64,000 nucleotides of DNA. Source: Myxococcus guangdongensis. Lineage in GTDB: Bacteria; Myxococcota; Myxococcia; Myxococcales; Myxococcaceae. The notes beneath the pieces were generated by a model that ran no database searches, was not told the DNA's origin, and saw only the letters and a program-made list of their open reading frames with translations. Below, one piece after another: positions 12,001 through 15,460 of the stretch (positions are counted from its first letter, which is position 1; each line of letters begins with the position of its first letter). The DNA lies in NCBI RefSeq assembly GCF_024198255.1, contig NZ_JAJVKW010000004.1, positions 620,001 through 684,000 on the forward strand, read 5' to 3'. The position numbers were made by a program, and so were the translations under genes.

Positions 12001-13346
12001 TGCGAGTTCTTCATGATGGGCTCGGCAGCGGGGTGGGGCGAATCAAGACAGACGGAACTCTCACCGCGCACCGGTACGACGCCTGGGGCAACTTCCGTGA
12101 CGACACAGCGCCCACGTCAGCGCAAGCGAGCATTGGCTACACGGGCCATGGCTGGGACGCGGACGTGGGCCTCACCTATGCCCAGCAGCGATGGCTTGAC
12201 ACTCATACGGGGCGATTCCTGTCCGAAGACCCCGTGGGGGCTGGGGCGTACCTGGGAACGCCGAATGGTCTTAACCCCTGGGCGTATGCCAATGGGAACC
12301 CGACGCGGTACACGGACCCAGATGGGCGACAGGGGCTCGAGCCTATGCAGCCGACTCCAGCCCCGGGTAGTGGCGGAGGTCCGAGCGGTGGGCTATCACC
12401 GCGCGCGATGCTTCCCTGGGAGCAGTGGCAGAAGCCGTCAACGACGGGCGGACCTAGTGCACAGCCCCTAACTCTTCCTCGTCCTTGGTGGTTCACTCCG
12501 CCAACACTTGCGCTGTGGCTCTTCTTCAATGGCCCCGGGGGGAGTGGATGTACACCAAGTGCAACCGAGGGATGTGGCGGGTTCACATCCGAGCAACTAG
12601 ACGCGATTGCGCGAGAGCGAATCCTTTACCAGCAGGAATTGTGCGGCAACGGTGACCGAGCGGCGTGTGCGGTATTGACAAGGCTTGGGGGACAGTTGCC
12701 AATGTTCGCTCCTGGTGCTTCCAGCGCACTCGGGGCAGTCGTTCAGGAGCCTGTTCGTCCCAGTCCTGCGATAAAAGAACCTGCTCTGCCCGGACCCGCG
12801 GTGCAGGAGTCGTGGTCGTGGATCGATCCTGTCGTTGATCCAACTAATTTTGACGGTCCGTTCCAATTGTCGAGCGATGGCAAGGAGGAACCGGATCCGG
12901 CAGTGGGTATAGATGTGTTTTTCCGAGGTACGACACGCGGATATCCAGGAAATCGTGGCAATCAAATCATGGGGATCTCGCCAGTCTCCACGGATCCGCT
13001 CGTTGCGACTCTATTTGCCGCGGAAAGCGCATCGCACGGAGGTGAGGCCGTTGTCTTGATTGCTACTCGTCGAGACTTGGAGGGGGTCAAGTTCGAGGAG
13101 GGCAACATCTTCGCAGGCCTGGAACGCGAGTTCGGCGCCACGATTCCGCCGCTTGAATTCGAGGCGAAGGCAGGAATTAAGCTTCCGCTCGAAATTGCTC
13201 GCAAGATACTCAAAGAAATGGGCTACTCTATGCCGCCCAAGATTCATGGCAAGACGATGCTGGAGGAGAGGCTCAAGAGTTCTTCGCGTTTGACTAGTGA
13301 GCAAATAGATGAATTCGTGCGCAAAGTGAGTGAGGCCTCAAGGTGA
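1..13346 (+). CDS. Giant RHS/YD-repeat polymorphic toxin with Ig-like stalk and ART-like tip (5' partial)
   Basis: The reading frame is open to the window edge, so the gene starts upstream. The first in-frame start (TTG at 27) lies inside an Ig-like repeat and is not real. Numbering from that codon as residue 1, the order is: four Ig-like repeats with 'DRTPPVV' boundaries (1-365); a Gly/Asp 'DGG' linker (369-422); further Ig-like repeats; a Big_5-like domain (about 695-800); a carboxypeptidase-regulatory-like domain (about 800-862); a long region I do not recognise; a DUF6531-type RHS entry domain (about 2190-2275, 'SFSRTFNN', 'LGVGWTHDYEG'); YD repeats (about 2420-3980); the RHS core (about 3989-4103) ending in DPDG; a Pro-rich linker; and a toxin tip (about 4290-4439). 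In known RHS proteins the shell encloses the tip and self-cleaves next to this DPxG motif. The product is inferred to be a secreted toxin used against neighbours. It overlaps the next gene by GTGA. Confidence 0.9.
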   Translation, partial: YLEALIITLNSVGHPNNTPIHEDGTYSLYVVAKDRAANYGIATVNFTIDRTFPLVALSGVAEGAVLNGPVVVSYTAKDLNMAAEGVEALLDGQEYRGGDTISAEGRHTVKVTARDKADNRTVSTVSFTLDFTPPLLVVDGVPEEGLVARVVTPVFSATDANPGSVSATLGGTPFVSGTAVGDDGAYLLEIRAEDQAGNVTSTVRSFVIDRTPPVVTVEGVDEGELRRTPATISWTVADAHPGTVSATLDGAPLTSGSTVSASGAHVLVITATDLVGNVREERRNFVLDAVPPVVTIRKPVNGLVTREAQVEVEVEVVDESLVESVLVGGEELVRGPDGLWRRTHSLLEGTNLLVVTVMDAAGNTSTQSVSVIRNSEEPGDGGVGDGGTPDGGAGQDAGTPPRDAGVPSRDAGAMDGSDAGSVGNSDAGAGVEPAPVLVVEAPQEGGVYGGAHVVVRGRIEGGTLPLTVTVQGVGMAVNGREFTGALSLADGDYSLQFRVTDARGRSQSQTRTVAIDRLPPQLSLTPPSSGWDRIAQSPYLLMGTVGDRHLSEVLVDGVPVRVVAGAFSAYVTLPPQVPTQVNVVARDVAGNRTQQMATLTLRGSAPRVAILEPSNGFEAPNSEVTVRVRVTSAAPLRSLRIGTESLDVSSAREEYTTTVRLSLGENVIHVTAEDTQVSEGALGGMVGAASVTVRYRDASQEPLSVTGVSPRGGAQGIEPDSLVSVSFNKPIRGTALAERFQVHVNGEGAALPGGYSVAPGGQTVSFIARDPLPEGARLRVLVKNLEPVTLPGMGNAEFSSEFTVRRPLTRVRGYVVDADYRPLPGVKVSVEGTTLSTVSGPDGNWTLFPSRGGELALRYEGGVTSEGQSFPSVRRRLFAQSEADTLDAPLALTAVDTASAQVVDALRPMSMDFAGRHRGLRVDVPAEGFFFEDGATRGLVTATEVQPYALPLPMEGRAGLGALWQMGPAGLRLQKAVSVTFPNRTNLPAGRLAMVLGHDPQRHQLKRVGFARVSADATVLNPLSPLGLTSLEFVGYVPLDEVQHQAVAVALGLDDAGGDAGQPLDGGSGLRGSRGGVRPVRSSEPLWKQFLSNFAVTEAHAQLGGGVNQAGYTAFDTLAGMAIPGAVTGSVRAPLERQLELEVSRPTLPGQGAPASEQTVTLPYSLALDFRSRFVSMDPYEVANPETVLVTLTAEGPQGPLPEPTPGAWQAQGVGEAAVAQDVALPEGRTVLTLSALSKSSHRLLKLEAELVREPGDAGPARAKLRLRTLQDTFSDVGDEAVHSPVRFKNLRVTVTGPGGGSVGMTGASGGFGIPVAGLTGGEMGIACTEVPTGPRLVERLGDDGVIRYTPTLNQFPVCSQTFTVSPGSSARADILVDVRMLYGALTFVNRRGESLGLNCDEDAYSQRAQTPGEFVDIALRDVKSTEVHFFREDDLEHPIATFAAGTPNGAVCSQGSYQPGDPHGYYTRVRTGPAARIRQVARERCRELERELGTSDGGGLSDADQGYYDGNCRDNRTNHLRLNPGDRLVVFAVNHATGYSGMAHVTVPAVNRVERSASGACQADDEAGGPLQVTELGETMTLSRCTQAELGIPADLKLYPPELDIRVSRRLTPEGVQVAARPSLVRHGGAGTTKDDFLQLDTHWRVRQLPEVATDGGVGSDAGVVAHVDAGPDEASCVTVGYLPDGGICEPGMLRDLGAPGEALEQFCSELPASSPHRLLGRCDMGTPRVVDVPPGVPAIAGRVVRVTGTAEEQPVVVTFPVRPGRHTASVQTPLTYVNGQGQTAILGALPRANYYLHVVGHPMLERDRNDDGFLQPDEVNAPPPNFCEPGECKNRDGMPESEPGTGEHPESLPKWAVGLKNVYRHREENGSALERYDRAREHEFRVLELGAATIVAEGGEHVQLDGGSADGGRVLAGTRPEATDDDVAYQFLLNGLQTPDVPGRAGTVSGEYRLRLGTDDFGIECPVAFNPEQRTISGTCDGEYLPEVLSAADILYFELYLSGNADNVLYRFNFHGISPRTDFVTAGSEDTQVRSLARATPSALSSQSATSRPISVKAMAQFAIEPDVMTEGTIRLCEGTECTKDTLLKAAEVRYVRNEATGAGKYQVVRYLDEADADISQPLIIQAKPGANGAGRFALPLANHLGRMQDMRAQGREVVLTLEPKAGPTGVSKPMKQVLGEPVGRYTFVNAMAAGQTVFQGVNLAGGHLRVTHEDFSVPHLAEAVSFSRTFNNQNNEVSPLGVGWTHDYEGFVVEEELGRYIVVLNGQSYDFPVCATVNQAGFAASDCSTDKSHGGRLTVDVDGAEFTTSTGMVYRFKTESVLATGIPDQRRWVLTEFSDGQGTDEPKQGWTMLTYVPGSDLVASVSRAPGHVTLVFEYKDADVRGNAEKLRLLARSRNLKLMSAVGLYLNSSLPSGVGQGVNPAAALHRVEFEHDAWGNLLKAVRRTGLPQQAWRYEYEPVPKLATGYSRWRRVNELREAHYQVSQDTTPPASGDVAFFDQWVAHYTSQGNSKTFEHVDPAEIIDSVTSSGSGPAAYQFFYPAKGQRRVTRPDGVDVVFSLSDYGSATRMKAGALPEQKTQWRADGQISPDVVTLSNQAELKYNIDASHRLTSLFLQKDAVGYRDTLGVKAGEPLVQQTFTHDVNKQFGIPDQRITPTRDGHQAIKTRVTTKGQVEGIAFVNSDGSTALDSGVRSFGTDGSGVLIAETDALGQQTSYSSPNELGLPQLITLTHPHAGSLGLATLTRNVTYDRLGRVVEVTENETGAEEAWQYDGLGRVTRHFIKAEPAQEWTYTYTQGDRRTKMEERLNGSQPLRTVETWEVVDGDPGVRGVFVEESTPFGPPGQAKVAIRKRHIQNGRVVATTDAVGVERAYEYDASGRLTGVRIIAAGTTAGPVGGYESRYQDFDSNGNARVVVDQNGLRTTVGYDVLGRATFWDYTGAETVSGERSSEEYQRDFAGNVLLRAFGNSKSSHVLEHAPDAAGRVRSTKSQGAGVGVHTTVDYDGAGRVVKQHDVVMGTDERFEYHDVLGRLTHYSRTILSSDGPLTLEEERRYEDATAASTGLRKVAISRTIQMVGGQERYEQTEEYYDVAGRLREQVRFIAGERATWKYTYNERGQVRTLVAPTEGQATETTTYHYDSAGNLYRVEEPGDANNPAAITETVVDGEGRVIQQKGPHPDADWRFTYDVFGQLLSKELMATAGSSEGGRWSFAYGVQGKTGGDLTVPDSAVEETDPLGYKTYRFFNARYQILKEVREDAPTVAGGGTSTRKNATTTTYAYAGSWLQKQVRTERTEGTDGPSSVLTVEHTKFDDRGRSLGRSERWQRGADSYEYVTKSQWAGRTVAVLQTGTVSASPEVVLPQRNFTVTTNSLGQAVSRAQGGLTDAWSYDAAGILSKEQPAGRPATRYTYDQGLVVEMALGEGGLTEYTRMTYRLDGRLKSVTDPAHRVRSLFYGPRGLMVRETFGRDGVLTDTKYAYDAGGNVASVAKDPDNPGDAWLYKYGPLGELSSVTPPGLTAFTYGYDGLRRLRSIQRPPGGVPSEYFEYDYLGRTTSRVRGTSNWSTSWVNGVQQVTSPNNSEEAGGNDRDLVETLVDGRGRPVWKTFTPGPSSEPQQDITRLAFAYDASDELVQAHEHRVGRSVLNTFRYDSRGRLVQVRRGKDSESDREDLIEYAYALNADLLKQRFSGVAEVEPLLVQEFEYDLLGRINNIKTRNAEKLASSRIIEWEQGGGQLVRVADASIVERWCYDSRGWLKAVRTTSAIADVDCAQSPISLKIGFHYAYDSRGNRIEEIAQYPNEQGTISSEVTTYGYDKADRLTGVKYPSGNAVLYLLAMDGTRLGERHATNFSGALSESGYGQALQAARRLEYGFDGAGGLKFIDDLTLDGAMRRQASIFTDGSGRVRTEIRSTNKTSDYEWDADGKLRQVRVQKPGASGAQESIVVSYRYGFDGLRRERVVADDTTRYVWNSGELVEEQLGDGTRLHQERIAEVTISVGDLRVLHDGLGSGVGRIKTDGTLTAHRYDAWGNFRDDTAPTSAQASIGYTGHGWDADVGLTYAQQRWLDTHTGRFLSEDPVGAGAYLGTPNGLNPWAYANGNPTRYTDPDGRQGLEPMQPTPAPGSGGGPSGGLSPRAMLPWEQWQKPSTTGGPSAQPLTLPRPWWFTPPTLALWLFFNGPGGSGCTPSATEGCGGFTSEQLDAIARERILYQQELCGNGDRAACAVLTRLGGQLPMFAPGASSALGAVVQEPVRPSPAIKEPALPGPAVQESWSWIDPVVDPTNFDGPFQLSSDGKEEPDPAVGIDVFFRGTTRGYPGNRGNQIMGISPVSTDPLVATLFAAESASHGGEAVVLIATRRDLEGVKFEEGNIFAGLEREFGATIPPLEFEAKAGIKLPLEIARKILKEMGYSMPPKIHGKTMLEERLKSSSRLTSEQIDEFVRKVSEASR
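7290..11950 (+). repeat. YD/RHS repeat region forming the toxin cocoon
   Basis: The protein carries many degenerate repeats of about 20 residues with a Tyr-Asp core and a G-R/N-L step, for example 'YEYDASGRLTGV', 'YDGLGRVTRH' and 'FEYDYLGRTTSR'. In characterised RHS and TcC proteins such repeats build the hollow beta-shell that encloses the C-terminal toxin. Base composition becomes visibly less GC-rich from about 10.9 kb onward, so the last repeats look more recently exchanged than the first. Confidence 0.9.
11990..12340 (+). other. RHS repeat-associated core and DPxG tip boundary
   Basis: The translation contains the family core: 'YDAWGNFRDD', 'YTGHGWDADVGLTYAQQRW', 'GRFLSEDPVGAG' and 'NPWAYANGNPTRYTDPDG'. 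In characterised RHS proteins this segment supplies the Asp residues for self-cleavage and marks the boundary after which toxin tips vary. The segment is GC-rich compared with the DNA on both sides. This fits a conserved recombination anchor between variable pieces. Confidence 0.85.
12885..13343 (+). other. ADP-ribosyltransferase-like toxin tip of the RHS protein
   Basis: The last ~145 residues carry the three spaced signatures expected of an ART fold. They are an Arg in 'FFRGTTRGYPGN' (R4300 counting from the TTG at 27), an 'STDPLVATLFA' strand-helix motif (S4321-T4322-D4323), and a downstream Glu in 'LEREFG' (E4366 or E4368). The domain ends with 'KPP'-type basic helices. Target and activity cannot be read from sequence. 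An alternative is an ART-like fold without activity. The assignment rests on motif order only. Confidence 0.6.
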
Positions 13347-13669
13347 ATGGACAGAGTGGATCGGTTGTGATTAGTCGAGTGCGACAATCTGGTGGTCAGC
13401 ATTGCGTCGCATGGGTTCGTTGCAGCGGAACCGTGCGGTTGGGTGATGCCTTTCGGCGCGCTGAGAAGATGCGGTCGATAATTGAGCCCGATGGGACCGA
13501 GGGTAGTGTGCCTTTGGAGATCATTGATCTGCCGGAGGTTCGTTTGATTCGAATCGAGGCTTATCGAAGGCAATGGAGCGAACTCTATGATGGAATGACG
13601 GCCGAGGTCGAATTTCAGGGGGCTGGTTGTTCTGCTATAGTCGATGGAGTTGTCTTGTATGTGTCGTGA
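13343..13669 (+). CDS. Predicted immunity protein, translation-GTPase domain II-like beta-barrel
   Basis: This 108-aa cytoplasmic protein starts at a GTG that overlaps the RHS stop (GTGA), with a GAGG Shine-Dalgarno 7 nt upstream inside the toxin tip, so translation is coupled. The position directly after an RHS toxin tip is that of an immunity gene. By eye the fold resembles EF-Tu domain II: 'GTVRLGDAFR' aligns with its 'GxIKVGEEVE' step, and 'RIEAYRRQWSELYDGMTAEV' with 'GVEMFRKLLDEGRAGENV', followed by a G-x-V-L close. No GTPase domain is present. I infer that it neutralises the ART-like tip, perhaps as a decoy of the target. It has no signal peptide. Base composition is lower in GC than the shell gene. 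Confidence 0.7.
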   Translation: MNGQSGSVVISRVRQSGGQHCVAWVRCSGTVRLGDAFRRAEKMRSIIEPDGTEGSVPLEIIDLPEVRLIRIEAYRRQWSELYDGMTAEVEFQGAGCSAIVDGVVLYVS

Positions 13670-13696
13670 TTTCATGGCTGGTTAGGATGTGTTTGT

Positions 13697-14271
13697 GTGT
13701 TGGTTGGCCGAATAGAGGCATACCTGGCTGAGGACCCGGTGTGGGCGGAGGGCTACTTGACCACGCCAACAGAGTTGAATCCGTGGCTCTACGCTCGGGG
13801 GAGTCCTTTGGAGTTCACGGACCCGGAGGGGCGCTCGGACTGCTTTGATGGCGAGGACCACGGTATGTGTGAGGCTCGGCTCAATGCTGCTGGCAGATGG
13901 AAAGGTTCTGTGTTCGACTCGTCCAGTAGGCTTTCGCGCCGGCATGTTCCGCAGGCTGGATCGCACTCTTGTGGTGCACCATGCGGCGAGATGGCTGCTG
14001 AGCATCACGGCGTTCAGGTGACCGAAGCTAGGCTGACGCAGACCCCAGAATCCACTTCGCTCATTGTAGGTTCATCACTGTTGCAGCGGGATTTCAATGT
14101 GTATGATAAACAGGCGGGATTCACGGCAGGCGCGCTTCGCGATGTTCTTAGTCGTGAGGCTCCCGTTCTTCGGCGAATCTGGATGGGATGGGATTTGCTG
14201 CCCGAGGGGCTGGTGTAAAGACGCTTACTGAGAGACTTGCTGGACTTGGTGTCTTTACTGCTCCGAGGTGA
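13697..14271 (+). pseudogene. Orphan RHS tip cassette (C39/papain-like), frameshifted
   Basis: The cassette starts inside an RHS core ('AEDPVWAEGYL', 'ELNPWLYARGSPLEFTDPEGR'), parallel to the core of the upstream gene but diverged. It therefore looks like a displaced alternative tip without a shell. The tip carries 'QAGSHSCGAPCGEMAAEHHG' (Q86, C92, C96 counted from GTG 13697), resembling the Q...CGxxC start of C39/papain-like peptidases. The open frame stops at 14218. At 14181-14194 the sequence holds GGATG-GGATG-GGAT. Removing one 5-bp unit joins the frame to '...FAARGAGV...LGVFTAPR' ending at TGA 14269-14271, which overlaps the next gene as GTGA. The expected downstream catalytic His/Asp segment is not seen, so part of the domain may also be deleted. 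The GTG at 13697 has no good ribosome site; expression would need recombination into the main gene. Confidence 0.7.
14181..14194 (+). repeat. 5-bp tandem repeat causing the frameshift
   Basis: The sequence reads GGATG GGATG GGAT. A five-base gain moves the frame by two positions. Reading with one unit fewer gives a continuous protein end that terminates exactly at the start of the following gene, so replication slippage is the simplest explanation. Confidence 0.7.
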
Positions 14272-14855
14272 TGCGAATGGAAGTCGTAATTGTCGATGTC
14301 CGACGTGAGGGCGATGGTCGATGGATTGCGGACTTGATGTTGGATGAGAGTCTGGGGCGTATCGTGCTGGAATTCCATCCTCCAGAGGGGGATGACGCCT
14401 CGATTAATGTTGAGCCAGGTCAGCTAGAGGCTACCCGTGAGTGCAAGGAGGTGGTTTGGCTTATTCGTAAAGTGCGAAAAGGCGAGCGCCTAATGGTCCC
14501 ATACCGCGTCGACGTTGAAGGCCGGTGGCCAGATTGGCCGTCTGTGAATGAGTCTTCTGACGAGCCACTGGAGCGGTCTCGAGATATCGTCCTTTTGGAA
14601 ATAGCGGAGGAGTCACCAGGGGTGTGGGGGGCGGAGACTCTTGTGGATGGCTTTCCGGAGAGATTAGTGATCCGGCTGTCTAGGGATGGAGGGCGGCATG
14701 TGTTGTTGAGGTGCAGTGGTAGGTTGCGTGCTGCGTATGAGTTTGTTGATGTTTGTTGGGTGTTGGTTCGGGCAAGTGAAGGTGAACGGCCTGAGTTGCC
14801 AGTGCGCATTCCGTGCGGCATGCCGAAGTGGCTGAGAAACAAGTTCGAGAGGTAG
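14268..14855 (+). CDS. Predicted immunity protein with internal domain duplication
   Basis: This 195-aa soluble protein starts at GTG 14268 (an ATG follows at 14271), overlapping the restored stop of the orphan tip by GTGA. This is the same arrangement as the first toxin/immunity pair, so it is the likely immunity gene for the orphan tip. Two halves can be aligned by eye: about 4-80 ('EVVIVDVRREGDGRWIADL' to 'VVWLIRKVRKGERLMVPYRV') and about 105-185 ('DIVLLEIAEESPGVWGAE' to 'VCWVLVRASEGERPELPVRI'). The shared pattern is two N-terminal strands, a hydrophobic W-L/V-I-R helix and a G-E-R-x-x-x-P-x-R tail. I do not recognise the family. The gene is less GC-rich than its surroundings. Confidence 0.65.
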   Translation: MMRMEVVIVDVRREGDGRWIADLMLDESLGRIVLEFHPPEGDDASINVEPGQLEATRECKEVVWLIRKVRKGERLMVPYRVDVEGRWPDWPSVNESSDEPLERSRDIVLLEIAEESPGVWGAETLVDGFPERLVIRLSRDGGRHVLLRCSGRLRAAYEFVDVCWVLVRASEGERPELPVRIPCGMPKWLRNKFER

Positions 14856-14858
14856 GGT

Positions 14859-15197
14859 GTGGGCGAGAGTTTGTTTGCGAGTCAGTTGGTGTCGAGTGTT
14901 GTTCGGCTGGGTGCTGGTGAGTTGGTTGTTGAGGATGGGTTCGGCTTCATGGGTGTTTCTTTTGTGAAGGTGTCGATCGATGGGGAGGATCTCGAGCGAG
15001 TTGATGTGTTTCGTGATGCGCCCGTTTCTTGGAGGAGATGGATGCGAGTGCGAATGCCTCTGGGAGTTGTCTGGTTTTTGCGTGTGCTTGCGGAGTTGCA
15101 GAGGATGGAGGGTGGGAGGGGCAATGTGAGGCTGAGTGGGGCGACAGTGTGTTGGCGGATGGATGCGGTAGGGGAGCGGCTTGAATATGTTTCTTGA
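14859..15197 (+). CDS. Hypothetical protein, third member of the cassette
   Basis: This 112-aa protein starts with GTG three bases after the previous stop, with GAGAGG 6 nt upstream, so it is operonic with the predicted immunity genes. It has no signal peptide or membrane segment. A central 'VVWFLRVLAEL' helix and flanking strands recall the halves of the preceding protein, but the similarity is weak. It could be a third immunity protein whose toxin tip has been lost. The DNA is T-rich and unlike the flanking giant genes. Confidence 0.5.
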   Translation: MGESLFASQLVSSVVRLGAGELVVEDGFGFMGVSFVKVSIDGEDLERVDVFRDAPVSWRRWMRVRMPLGVVWFLRVLAELQRMEGGRGNVRLSGATVCWRMDAVGERLEYVS

Positions 15198-15460
15198 CGG
15201 GGATGGCTGTGTTTCCGGGATAAGGGCGGTGAGGTCTGCGCTTGGACGCGAGGCGCTTTTGTTGGATCGTCAGGCGGTTGTTTTTCCTGTGGACTTCAGG
15301 CGATAGTTGCTTGGCGAGGATGTCGGTGCGAACACCTCACTTGCCGGTCTTTGAGTGGTCGGCCGAGCGTGCCCGGTCGCAGTCGGAACAAGTATGGCCG
15401 ATGCTGAGCGGGCTTTGGATGTGTGAAGAGTGGCTAAGGCTGTGTTGGGCGGGAGGGGAT
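15198..15460. other. Gap before the giant gene; possible promoter region
   Basis: The frame of the downstream giant gene is open back to 15242, but the translation here is rich in Cys/Trp and has no signal peptide, so I treat it as leader. A TTGACG hexamer at 15194-15199 could be a -35 element, but only poor -10 matches follow. A 39-codon ORF (ATG at 15187) is probably chance. Confidence 0.3.

Noticed and set aside
15187..15306. 39-codon ORF before the giant gene
   Set aside because: Overlaps the previous gene end, has no ribosome site and no recognisable feature.
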